From Ciona intestinalis (taxonomy: Eukaryota > Chordata > Ascidiacea > Phlebobranchia > Cionidae), in assembly GCF_000224145.3 (NCBI RefSeq), contig NC_020167.2, positions 6,066,016 through 6,130,015 of the forward strand: a stretch of DNA of 64,000 bases, written 5' to 3'. A program made the translations under genes and the position numbers. The notes beneath the pieces were generated by a model that saw only the letters and a program-made list of their open reading frames with translations, was not told the origin of the DNA and did not search any database. Positions 21,697 to 32,756 of this stretch are shown in pieces (the stretch's first letter is position 1; each line of letters starts with the position of its first letter).

Positions 21697-22974
21697 GTAT
21701 ATATATATATGCTATTAAAATTAAAAGTTAGTAACACAAAACTAACATACAGGAAACAAACACTTTTAACTACTAAAATACTTTATTGGGACCAAACATA
21801 TTATGGCTGATTATCATCTTTACTATCTAAACTCAATATCTAAACAAAATCTGTTACATTTTGTTCAAGCTACAATGGAATACTACAAAGGAAGCTATTT
21901 CTTATTTTCTTCATTTACTGCAAATCATGCTGAAGCAAAAGCATCATGTGTTGGATTGGGTGGTCACCTTGCAATTATACCAGATGCAGAAACTCAAGCC
22001 TTCATTCAAACTAAAGGAGCTGCTTACAAGAGTGAAGGAAAATGGATGACAAGCAATAATAACGGTTTAAAGTTTAAACATATTTTATATAACAGCTGGC
22101 ATAAAACAAAAGCAGCAGAGCTCTAATAAAAGGGCAGTACCGTTATAAATGATTTATAACGAAAACGTGTGAATCCAATCTGTAAAACACGGAACTACCT
22201 GTCAAACTGTAAAATTTTTCATTGATTAAAAAAACACTAATCTTTGTAAGATTAGGCAAATGCGAAACAGTACATATGTGGCAAGTAGGTATTCTAAGCA
22301 TATAAGATTAATCAGATGATTTGTGTTATAAGTAATCATAACACGAGCTTTTATAAATTTCAGCCTACATTGATGCAGTAAAAACATCAGATGGAACTGG
22401 TTGGGAATGGAGCACAACACATGACAAGTTTTATTTTAAAACAACTCACCGTGGTAGTGGTGGTAAATTCTTATAATCAATTATTTAAAAAAATACAAAA
22501 TATATTAGTACATTCATTAAATAATAAATTATGATAAGACATAAAGACAACATTGCAACATGTAGGTTGTTATGTCCGAACTCTGTGGGGTTTTGGGCGC
22601 GTCAACATTTTCGCGCCTGTTGTGACGTCACCAACGGTTTTGGCGCGAGCACGGTAGCGCATGTCGTGACGTCATTGATTACGCGCGAGGCATCTTTCTT
22701 TCGCGCGTCTTTTTATCGTTGTTTCTCAGTATTCTTTGTTTCACATTATCAGTCTCTGTCTGTAGTCGTTGTGTAACGTGTCGTATTGCCCAAGTTAGTC
22801 TCGTTTGATAGTGTATGATTTCTACATAGTATACTTGTTCTATATCGTTTCAATCTATTTAATTTATGTCGTTACGTTATAGCTCACTGGCTAGGATTAT
22901 TACCCTTTATCTAGAACAATAAATATGATATCAAGTACAAGGGTGCGGACTTATTAATGGCGACGAGGTAAACA

Positions 22975-23024
22975 NNNNNNNNNNNNNNNNNNNNNNNNNN
23001 NNNNNNNNNNNNNNNNNNNNNNNN
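22975..23024. other. Assembly gap (50 N)
   Basis: A placeholder-length run of N just after the LTR element's primer-binding-like site. Confidence 0.99.
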
Positions 23025-24380
23025 CAAAAAACTATACTCTAGCCAATCACGAATTCCATAAAATCGTCCAATTTGAAGACGAAAGCTTTGATGTCTACGC
23101 ACATCGAGTAAGGCACGAAGCACAGTCGTGTCACTTCAAATGTGAAAACAGCAACTGCACCGTCGCAGATATAATGATCCGCGATCAAATCATCATCGGC
23201 AGCAGCAACAATGAGATCCGTCGGAATGCCTTAACTAACCAATGGAACCTAAGCCAGCTCATGGAGAATGGCAGGAAGCTGGAGGCCGCAACATTTAGCG
23301 CACATAAAATTGCACAGGATCAGTGCTCTGCTACCTTCATTTCTCGGGTAAGGCCCGGAAAATATTCGGGCGCAAAACGCCAGAGCAATAAAACGGCCAC
23401 ACATCAATGCAGAACATGCTCCAACAAAGCCTGTGAAGGGGGCAAACAATGCATTGGATCAAAAATGCGATGCTTCGATTGCAATGAAATGGGTCATTTT
23501 CGAGGGTCTCAAGCCTGTCGCGCCAAACCTAAGAAACATCGAAGGCGCACGAGGCGCGTAGAATCCGATTCGGAAAGCGATAGCAACGGCAGCAGCTACT
23601 CATCGGAGCGATCAACTTCGTCAAAATCCTCAGTGGACAGAGGCAAGCGTCACGTCAGCACTAGACCACGGCGAGCAAAATTGAATCGAATGAGAATTCA
23701 CCGAGCCCATCATCGAACGCGAAACACGAAGATGCCCAATCATCCAAAATACCGGGTCAGTGTTATAATCAAGGAACAAGACGTTCCAGCATTTGCAGAC
23801 ACAGGAGCGGACATCAACGTCCTGTCAGAAGAAACAGCAAATTTTCTTGACCTCCCTCTCACATCAACAACGACAAGAGTGCGACCGTACGGATCCAAAT
23901 CTCTTAAATGCATTGGCTATTACGAAGGAAGTGTCACATTCGGCGATGCATTCGCAATAGCAAAGTGTTACGTTATCCCAGGACGGGCAGAAACACTTCT
24001 AAGCGGCAAGCTCTGCGAAGCCTTGGGGATTATCAAATTCAACCCAACACCAAAAGTCATGGGAAAAAGAATATACAAAATAAGCTGTAAGGATGCAACG
24101 AAACAGCAATTGGTCACCGAATATCCATCAGCGTTCGGTGGGATCGGAACACTCCATGAATACAAAGTCCATTTCTACGTCGACCCAGAGGCAATACCAG
24201 TAGCGCAGCCAGCCAGACCAATTCCCTACCATTTGAGGGACCGATTCCAAAGAGAAATTGAGGAAATGAAAGAAAATGACATCATCGAGGAACACCACGG
24301 CCCTGCTCCATGGGTCTCCAACCCAGTCCTGGCCCCTAAGGAAGGGGGGAACATCCGGGTAACAATAGATATGAGGCAAG

Positions 24381-24880
24381 NNNNNNNNNNNNNNNNNNNN
24401 NNNNNNNNNNNNNNNNNNNNNNNNNNNNNNNNNNNNNNNNNNNNNNNNNNNNNNNNNNNNNNNNNNNNNNNNNNNNNNNNNNNNNNNNNNNNNNNNNNNN
24501 NNNNNNNNNNNNNNNNNNNNNNNNNNNNNNNNNNNNNNNNNNNNNNNNNNNNNNNNNNNNNNNNNNNNNNNNNNNNNNNNNNNNNNNNNNNNNNNNNNNN
24601 NNNNNNNNNNNNNNNNNNNNNNNNNNNNNNNNNNNNNNNNNNNNNNNNNNNNNNNNNNNNNNNNNNNNNNNNNNNNNNNNNNNNNNNNNNNNNNNNNNNN
24701 NNNNNNNNNNNNNNNNNNNNNNNNNNNNNNNNNNNNNNNNNNNNNNNNNNNNNNNNNNNNNNNNNNNNNNNNNNNNNNNNNNNNNNNNNNNNNNNNNNNN
24801 NNNNNNNNNNNNNNNNNNNNNNNNNNNNNNNNNNNNNNNNNNNNNNNNNNNNNNNNNNNNNNNNNNNNNNNNNNNNNNNN
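24381..24880. other. Assembly gap (500 N)
   Basis: It hides the rest of the LTR element and possibly the missing 3' exons of the second receptor copy. Its true length is unknown. Confidence 0.99.
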
Positions 24881-24943
24881 AAGTACATAAATACAGACTC
24901 GATACAAGAATATCTGCCACAGTTCACTTTTTGTTTAGGTTAA

Positions 24944-26445
24944 ATTAGTTTTTCCTGCCTAAAACTAACCCAGATAACACATTACCAATATGCGATAATA
25001 GACAAGTGGGTCACATACGATTCAAAATGGCGCGCTTCAATTGACTTCAATTTCACATTGGTTGAAAACACAAGATGCGCAATCTAGTTATATATATGAT
25101 ATCTATGGCTAAAACACGCCCGGTGCGGGGCCCTTTCGTCCATGGTTATTCCCCTATTGAAGAACTGTTTTAACTACAAGAGATCATAGATCTAATGAAT
25201 GAGCACGTTTTATACTAATTAGCATAATATAGTAGAGTCGGGGAAGATGGGACACCTTTTACACATAATATCCAAATAGCCTGATCGTGTTTTAAACAAT
25301 TAAAGATGTCCCATCTATCCTCACCTTGCTATATTAATTAATCCTTTTACTACAACGGACTGGGCTCGATCAAAAACAAATCTGAAGTAACCAACAAAAC
25401 GGGTCTAGTCGCCATTGGTGACTGTGGAGCAGTAGGCAGAATGTATTTATACATGTATTATAACTAATGAAAGTTATGACGTATGAAGATTGAGTGATTG
25501 GTAAAGAATATATGTAAATACGCTTTGTACAACTCCTATACCATGTGTTTACTGTAAACTTACACTAGTTAACGTTGTCGTCGCTTAAAAACCTTTGTTT
25601 TCCTGAATTTTTGACAAACCGTAATCACGCAGTAATTAGGTAATGTTAGAAATTAATATTAATGATATGATGTTGTATTAAAAATATAGTTTCATTTACG
25701 ATTAATGATAATATAGAATAAGAGTAGTGCATTTAATGTGTCCCCACTTAAATGCTAATAGTTTGATTCAGTCGTGAATCGTTGTGTGGATTTCTTATCT
25801 CACCGACACCAACGAGTGCCGTCGTTCCCCGCCAAACTCCCTGACGGTGTTTCCACTATGTAAAGTGCATGTGGAAAATAATCGTTAATTAATCGCTCAT
25901 CGTGCGGTTTTGAATCTGAAAATTCAGCCAAAAAAATATAAATATAGATTATGATTTAATTTCAATCAAGAGAATAAGGAAAAATGCTAGAATTAAGAAT
26001 TGAGATAAGTGCGGAAAAAAGTCACGAAGAAAACAACAACAAGAACAACTGTTCGACGAAAAAGATCTATATGACCACTAACGTGCTCAATAAGTTCAAA
26101 CGTCGAATAAAATCGGTTTAAACTTTAGTACGAATGTGTTTTATTGCGATATGTTTCTTGGTTGTTTTAATACGTCAATTTCCGAAAAAAAATATTCAGT
26201 TAGTTAGGTTTTAACTGGAAAGACACTGCAGTCAATACAGCGAATGCTCGCCAGTCGTCACACTGTGTGTCTGTGCGATACTCACCAACGTCACTACTAA
26301 CTTTGGTATTCATTGCTAACATAATATGGTCACAGCGCGATAAACATTTCGAGGCACTTAAAATAATACGAATAGTACTTGTTTATTTCGGTATTAGAAA
26401 CATACCGCATTCACTTTCAACAGAATTTATAACACTTACACTTAC
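24944..26445. other. Gene-poor stretch
   Basis: AT-rich sequence with one shortened MITE (25229-25334). Short frames on both strands have no recognisable domains. A possible 30-nt phase 1-1 mini-exon lies on the minus strand at about 26287-26316, downstream of the signal exon at 26503-26446, but the next candidate acceptor reads quickly into a stop. Confidence 0.5.
25229..25334. mobile_element. MITE copy, internally deleted
   Basis: Both ends are intact (gtcggggaagatgggacacc and gatgtcccatctatcctc) but the middle is missing, so it is about half length. Confidence 0.7.
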
Positions 26446-26503
26446 CTTGTGCATTTACTGAAATAGAAACCAGAGACAAGACGATCACGAAAAACCTTAG
26501 CAT
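26446..26503 (-). CDS. Isolated signal-peptide exon on the minus strand
   Basis: Read on the minus strand, an ATG at 26503 opens MLRFFVIVLSLVSISVNAQ and stops at a consensus donor (G|GTAAG), phase 1. The length (58 nt), phase and A-Q/G-Q ending are the same as the signal exon of the partial receptor copy at 16433-16490. No CTLD exon follows downstream on this strand before the gap at 24880. It may be the first exon of an inverted relative whose remainder was lost, or of an unrelated secreted protein. Confidence 0.45.
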
Positions 26504-28260
26504 TTTGATGTTGAAACTATTCCTTGTTAATAATGTGCGTATTACCGCCGCTCTGTTCAAGCAAATTAAAGACAGTATTCACCACTTTAAGAGCTGATGT
26601 ATTTTGTGACTCAGAAGTTCCCACTCAAAATTCAACCAATGATAACGTGGCTTGTGATAGATATGGTCGTCGCGTTATACTGTCCACACATGGAAGCGGG
26701 CGCCATAAGCCCACATATTTATGAATCAATCACCCAACTTTGCGTCATAGGAGTAATAGTTTGCAAAAACAAACTTGTTTTATATTTGTGAAAGAACATC
26801 CAACCTTTACGCGAATGTTGTTTTGTTGAATGCCGTGTGTCTTTATAGAATCCTATTAAATATCAGCTTGTTGCAACTCGACGCCTAAAGTGACGTCACA
26901 TTACCCAACCACAATAATCCGTCAATCACGTCAACACTGCGGATACGACTTATCTTATGGGAGACTAGTCTCATGAAAATACCCCCCCCCCCCGTTGAAC
27001 GAGGTTAATGATATCCCGCTCAGCCCCTTACAGGCCCAAATCGATTTCATTTTATCGCGTGATGTCCACTGCTGTCACGTGATTCTGTCCGGTAAATAAT
27101 TCGTCATTTCCCACAATAACTAATAACGAGAAACCACTTCCTGCACTGAGACCTCGAGGTCAGTCTAGGCTCATGGCGGGCTCTTACGAGCCTTTGCCCA
27201 GCCGTCAAGTAAGCTTTTGCCCGATACCTTATCGTGTACTTGTATACCAGAAAAAGGAATAAAACATAGTAAGATATCATGAACTGTTTGGTCTCTGGTT
27301 ATAAAAGCAAATAGTACTACAGTAGATAAAGCACCCCGCTGAAGCCTGAATATGAAGTCGGATCAGCACGGAGTCATATAACCCAACCAGCGATCCTGTA
27401 TATTCAGTGGGGGCTATAAGCTACTAGCGCCAATTAAACACACGAAAACGTAATGACGTCAATAGTTAAGTGACGTAAGTAGATCTGACGTCTCTTTTCC
27501 ATGTTGTATTAAGATTCCTACACACCACAGAGCCATGAAACAGAAATTAAGTTCTTTTGATAATTTATTTTGCCACAATACGGAGTAGTTACGTAAACCA
27601 AACTCATGGCCCATCGTGTTCTGAGAAACTCTTGCTTAAGCGAAATATTGAACTTGTTGTTATATTTTTGGTCTTAGGTTTGTTGGGTTATACAAAAAAA
27701 TATCAATAAAATATAAAGAACAATATTGTTTGATTTAAATACACGATTATGTTTTAATTTATATACGTGATTGAATATATTTTATTGCACTTTAAATTAA
27801 TATAAATAATTTACCACTGTGTAATTTCATTTAAAATTCATTACAAAAAAAACTTTATTACAGAGATATATTTGTGGCTATCTCATGGACATAAATTAGG
27901 CTTTTTTACGCAGTTGTTTTCGTGTTTTGTTACCGAAGAAAAAGGATTAAAAAGGCCACTTTTATTTTTTGGTTAGCTTTAATTTGTCATTGATTCCACA
28001 GCACTAGTGTGTGAATGACAATACTCTGTTAACATAATTGTGTTTTTCACGGATAAGGAATCAATAATATACAACAATTGAGAAAATCTAAAAAACAACA
28101 TTAAAAAATAAATAGAATATGTAGTCTAACAATGTGGGAATATATAGCAAATATGTTTCTTAGTAGAATTTCCTTTTCCAGATCATTTTACTCCAGTGTT
28201 TCCAAGTGCATAACATTCGCTCATTACTTTATACAGAAATATATACCTGTTCTGTGATGA
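26504..28260. other. Gene-poor stretch
   Basis: No recognisable coding domain. One possible first exon on the plus strand at 27174-27209 begins M-A-G-S-Y-E-P-L-P and ends at a gtaagc donor, but no continuation could be identified. A poly-C tract lies near 26985. The stretch ends at a 50-N gap (28261-28310). Confidence 0.4.
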
Positions 28261-28310
28261 NNNNNNNNNNNNNNNNNNNNNNNNNNNNNNNNNNNNNNNN
28301 NNNNNNNNNN
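28261..28310. other. Assembly gap (50 N)
   Basis: A placeholder-length gap upstream of the archaemetzincin gene. Confidence 0.99.
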
Positions 28311-28878
28311 AATGGAGAAACCGTATGTTTCTATCTAACCGACTAAAGTAGAGGTGCCGGAATCGCGGAATGTTCCAAATAGAACGTAAATATGTGTGGT
28401 TTAACAGGTCAAACAGGGCTGTTCTTTATCAGCGTTAAATTTAGGTCTTGAGAAGTTCAAAACATCGAACGCTTATATAATTTCTTTCATCGAGCTTTGG
28501 AGCCGGTTCCAGTTACCGATTCCCCCTTGTTCCCGGCCATGTCTGTTCAGTTAAAAATAGAATTCCATTGAAAACCGGCTTCTTTCATTCGCAACGTTTA
28601 CAGCGTGTCGATTTACCCGGTGAAAAGAAGCAGTGTTTATATGTCATAAATAATGCGTGCTGGATGGAAAGCTTATTATTACCAACGCTCGTAAATGACC
28701 TTTTCTAGGTTTGATGCTTATAGCATAAACATTGATTACCGGGGCGACAGGTGTGGTGACTGAGAGACAAATATTGCGCGATTAGACAGTAGTTCAGTGT
28801 GGTTTGTGTCTTCGTTGCGGAGTTTCCCGTCTCGGTAGCTTTTCGCCCGGCCCTATTTGAGGTACACAGTTTATTGAA

Positions 28879-31800
28879 ATGTCTTGGAAGAAGCCTTCTG
28901 TTACCGCAACGAAAGAAGCTTTAATCGGTTGCAATGGTTCTGTGAAGCGAAACTATAAAGCAAACTTTAGTCCAAATGAGAGAAAGTTTATGGAGAGAAT
29001 CTGCAACGAAGACGACAAGTTTTTTAAACCGATTAAAATCCTTGGGGACGCAGACTGGCTCTCAAACCACGAGGAGTCGGGGCAGACATTCGAATCTTTT
29101 TGGCGGAGCTACGCTAACGGAGAATTGCAAGGTACATTACAAAATGACGGAGGGACACCAGCAGCATCAAGGCCGCAAACAGCTCGAGCCAGTCGCCCAC
29201 CAAGGTTCGCAGGTTCAAAACGACCAACTGGTAAAACCAAGACGATATGCATCTTACAGCTTGGTCCGTTTCCCGGGGACGAAGATAAAGAAAGTAAAGT
29301 AGATAAACCGAATGATTTCATGGTCTGGCTGAAAAGCTATTGCTCAGCTTTCTTTTACTCGGCAAAGGTAGGAATGTTTGGCAGATTTAATATCTATTTG
29401 TACAGCAACTATTACCAAACGTAATACATTCAAAAACTGATCTTGTAAATTGGAGAAAGTAACGTAGGTTTTGTTTTAACGACCCTATATTTATCACGAG
29501 GCAAGACTTTGTGAGGAAATATTGAAGTGTTCGACAAATTTCTTTAATGTTTAATTATCGTTATGGTTACAGGTGGTAGTGTTACCACCGGTGTCTGTCG
29601 CCGACGTTGCATGTCAGTTCAGAGTTAACGAACTAACTGGAAGGTTTCAATTAAAAGCGGCTGATATTCTCAAGCATTTACACAAGGTGAATTAAATTAA
29701 ACCGCACAGAAAATGTATCAGCGATCATCCTTTATAATGCAACAAGGGTTTTAAAACACCACCCGTTACATTTTGCTTCCCGTGGCTATTTGAACATATA
29801 ATTATATTTGACTTCCATTCTAATGCTAGGAAATACCCAACAAAGACATGTGGTAATGCTATTTTTAAGCATACAATTCGTTCGACTTTTGCTTGTTACG
29901 TATATTTTCGTACGTGATCCTGACTGTTATTTTGCTAAGATAACTGTCCAATTTTATCAGCACTATAGGTAAGACCAATGTCAGATTCACAGAATTCACC
30001 ACAGTTACCTATGTTCTAAGTTATAAATACAGCTTTGAACAGGCAAAGCCGAAACACGCTGACTGTTTGGTCGCTGTAACTATGACCGATCTCTATCCGA
30101 GGCCAAACTGGGATTTCGTGTTCGGGCTTGCTTCAACTAACGCAAGTGGAGAGTTCGGTGGCGTTGGTGTATTTAGTTTTGCACGGTAAGAGTCCTATAC
30201 AGTACTATGTAGTATAAGATGGTAACCGTTAACGATATATTTCCTATATACTACCGCAAACAAATGGAAATAATTAGTGTAATTCGTCATTGCGACTTAT
30301 GAAACAGAACACCCCGTTATATAACGACTGCAGTTGTCGTGCGACGAAAAAGGATATAAACCCGATTTCTCCTCAACCAATAACTCAATCTTCCATTGAT
30401 CTATATCTCAGATACGACGATATTTTCTACGAAACTTGGACGCAAGGCAAAGACGAAATGAGAAGGTTACCATCTGGTGAGCTGGACTACAGTGTATTTG
30501 AGAAGCCGCCAAAGCGGGTGGACGGTTCCACCATTCCAGTGACTGACATATTGCTGCTACGTGCGTGCAGGGTAATGTTTTAACTTCTTTTTATTCTTTT
30601 AAGCCAAAACACTTTGGGTAGTACACCCCTGTTTACATTTTTATCGTCCCATTCAGTAGTAATCAAAGAATATTTTCAGAATTTTACATAACCGTATTCT
30701 TACGACTCGAAAATGGTGTTGTAAAATACATTGTCTGTAGTATGTGCTAACGGCGTCCATCATACTACAACCATCGGTCAAAATCTAATTAAGTAAGACG
30801 TTTAAACTTCAATTACAAATTTAAAGGTGATGGCTCATGAAGTCGGCCATATGTTTGGACTTAAGCATTGCATCTGGTCCAAGTGTTTAATGAATGGTTC
30901 AAATCATATTCAGGAATCGGACATGAGGCCTTCTTTTCTCTGCCCTGTTTGTCTGAGGAAGTTACAGGTCAATATATACCATTTTAATGATATACTATTA
31001 TACTCTATACGAAAGTCGCAAACGGCTCGCCTTTGAGTCCTGAGATTTGGGCCGGAGGTGTTACGCTCTGTTTTATATGCGTGAATTCCAACAACGATGA
31101 ACGCTATGGGAACTTAAATTTAGGCCTACGTTAACCTACTACCCCAAACTATCACAGTGTGACATATTTAGTGCGTTCATCACACAAGGTGTGGTAATTT
31201 GACAAACGTATAATTAGAGGCTTAGTTATAAACACGTAAATTTTGAAACGATATTTTTTTCAAAGGTAGTTCTCGGCTTCGACATACTAGCTCGCTACAA
31301 AGCGATGAAAGAGTGGTCGTCTTGCGAATTTTGGAAAGACTATAAGTATTGTCCAGGAGAAAACAGTAAGTCGGATATTGCTATTACAGTGTTTTGTAGG
31401 TATCATTCTATTTAAGCATGTTCTTGAAAAGAGACTGTAAACTTTGGTACTGAACGCCCAAACACAAGTTTGACCCAACATTACTTCGTTGAATGAATTA
31501 GCCCTCACCTGGCGGGCAACGACTTTTGTTAAAAACGCGGGTTTTCTGTTGCACATCACACTTTCTGCCCGCTTACGATTTAATGCATGTGCAGCTTTGT
31601 GGGTAATTATGTTTGAGGCTGAAACTGAAGACATCATGTTCTCAATATTACACGTTAGATGCTGCGTATTGTGAGCGGTAATATGTCAAAGTCTTTTTTG
31701 ATCAGATATTCCAACAACAAAGAGTAAGAGTGCGTCACTTCCGATGTGGGAACGTCGTACTTTATTACCTGACACTGTTACGAGGCCAAAAACAGCAGTG

Positions 31801-32013
31801 TTGACAAGAAAAAGCGTTTATTTAAAGCGACCAGCTTCGTCAAAACTAAGTATTTTGCAATCAAAGGCAAAACCGGCACCGAAGGTACCCACTATCCCTA
31901 CTTTGTTGCATAAAAAGAAGTATTATGACGTCACAGTGCCACCTCTAGAAGAATTCGAAGGATTTCGAGACTGGCTCTCGGACGCTATAGAAACTCTAAC
32001 CCTTGATCACTAA
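28879..32013 (+). CDS. AMZ1: Archaemetzincin (AMZ1/AMZ2-like zinc metallopeptidase), 7 exons
   Basis: Exons 28879-29367, 29573-29686, 30043-30185, 30412-30571, 30827-30967, 31266-31365 and 31706-32013 join in frame to 484 residues, close to human AMZ1. The zinc site is HEVGHMFGLKHC (HExxHxxGxxH), followed by the family cysteines C-x4-C-x-M and C-P-V-C-L-R-K-L-Q, which bind a structural zinc. The preceding core V-T-M-T-D-L-Y-P and G-V-G-V-F-S-F-A-R is also diagnostic. The family is made of cytosolic aminopeptidase-like enzymes with poorly known substrates. The C-terminal exon is basic and ends F-R-D-W-L-S-D-A-I, as in vertebrate members. Choosing between AMZ1 and AMZ2 is uncertain; length favours AMZ1. 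The start is the first Met of a long open first exon. Confidence 0.92.
30616..30775. mobile_element. MITE copy, decayed
   Basis: Recognised by cgtcccattcagtagtaatc and ccgtattcttacgactc, in intron 4 of the archaemetzincin gene. A further fragment lies at about 30205-30260. Confidence 0.5.
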
Positions 32014-32149
32014 ACAATTTTTACATTGCTGCGTGCAATTTCGTAGAATATAGAAATTAGGGGCATAGGTATTAATGTGCAAAATTACTGTTTTAAACAG
32101 ACAGGTATACTAAAAGTTAAAGACTTATATTACGAAATCTTTCTTTAGG

Positions 32150-32312
32150 TATAGTATTTTTCTGTGGGGTAAGATGGATACCGTTAACACCAAACTAACG
32201 ATGCTTGTTCTACAGTCGTGAGAATACATTTAAATAATTCTGTAAACATTCTTTGTTTACTACCAAATTATATGATAAAAAATGGCCCATGTTACCCCAG
32301 CTAAATTGAATT
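32150..32312. mobile_element. MITE copy downstream of archaemetzincin
   Basis: Left end gtggggtaagatggataccg, right end cccatgttaccccag. Somewhat shortened. Confidence 0.6.
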
Positions 32313-32393
32313 TAATTTTGGATTTTTTACCGTAACACGTCATGTCTTACCTGCTTTACATTGTTTTTGCACGTCTTTGCTGAATGGCGAAAA

Positions 32394-32530
32394 ATAACAG
32401 TGTTTTTAATTCTGTTTTTATTATGGAACTATAACGACTCTCCTAGACAGCTGTTAATTGTTTAAAACTCTGTCGGGATATTTGGATAGTAGGTGCTAAA
32501 GGTGTCCTATCTTTCCCCACTCTACTGTAT
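32394..32530. mobile_element. MITE copy, 5'-truncated
   Basis: Keeps the centre and the right end (ggtgtcctatctttcccc). It lies between the 3' ends of the archaemetzincin and ZP genes. Confidence 0.55.
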
Positions 32531-32756
32531 ATTAGCTGTGGTTTTAACATATTGGCCTCTGTATCCATGTATCTGAATTAATATTCTATAACCAAAAAAA
32601 TATTTGATTTATATAGTCTACTTGTGTTACTCTTGCTTGATTCACGAAACGTCAAAATCAAATCTAAACTGTTTTATTTCTTAATATTTTCGAGTCTATA
32701 ATTAATTACATTAACATTGAAAAAAAAATACATAAACGTTGGAAAGATTTTTACGA

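Larger units (their letters stand above)
16433..22462 (+). pseudogene. Partial second CTLD receptor gene (signal peptide, CTLD1, two thirds of CTLD2)
   Basis: Six intact exons in the same phase 1-1 plan as the first gene: signal peptide 16433-16490 (M-N-T-H-L-Y-L-V start), CTLD1 at 18646-18840, 19322-19420 and 19485-19643, then CTLD2 exons at 21870-22064 and 22364-22462. The third CTLD2 exon and all Ig, FN3, membrane and phosphatase exons are missing. The next sequence is an LTR element about 100 bases later, then gaps. The exons themselves are clean, so the gene may have been cut by the insertion or deletion, or its 3' part may lie in unassembled sequence or elsewhere. As seen it cannot make a membrane receptor. 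Confidence 0.75.
22568..24890 (+). mobile_element. Ty3/Gypsy-type LTR retrotransposon fossil, 5' part only
   Basis: A probable 5' LTR spans about 22568-22957 (short inverted ends TGTTATGTCCG and CGGACTTATTA). It is followed by a primer-binding-like TGGCGACGAGG at 22958. The internal region has a CCHC zinc knuckle (C-F-D-C-N-E-M-G-H-F), an aspartic protease signature (D-T-G-A-D-I-N-V-L-S) and the start of a reverse transcriptase (P-A-P-W-V-S-N-P-V). Family order is gag-pol of the Ty3/Gypsy class; the Ciona element Cigr-1 is a candidate relative. Two gaps cut it, and no 3' LTR, integrase or envelope part is seen, so it is incomplete here. Age cannot be judged without the second LTR. Confidence 0.85.

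Noticed and set aside
23174-24380. The gag-pol frame as a host gene
   Set aside because: Zinc knuckle, protease and reverse transcriptase in that order after an LTR identify a retroelement.
24128-24927. Long minus-strand frames across the 24381 gap
   Set aside because: They are open only because N does not encode stops, and they are antisense to the LTR element's coding strand.
24881-28260. 3' LTR of the retroelement or further CTLD exons after the gap
   Set aside because: I looked for the LTR ends and for the conserved CTLD middle-exon core on both strands and found neither.
31287-31637. Minus-strand frame of 116 codons inside the archaemetzincin gene
   Set aside because: Antisense to a real exon and intron, no recognisable domain or splice context.
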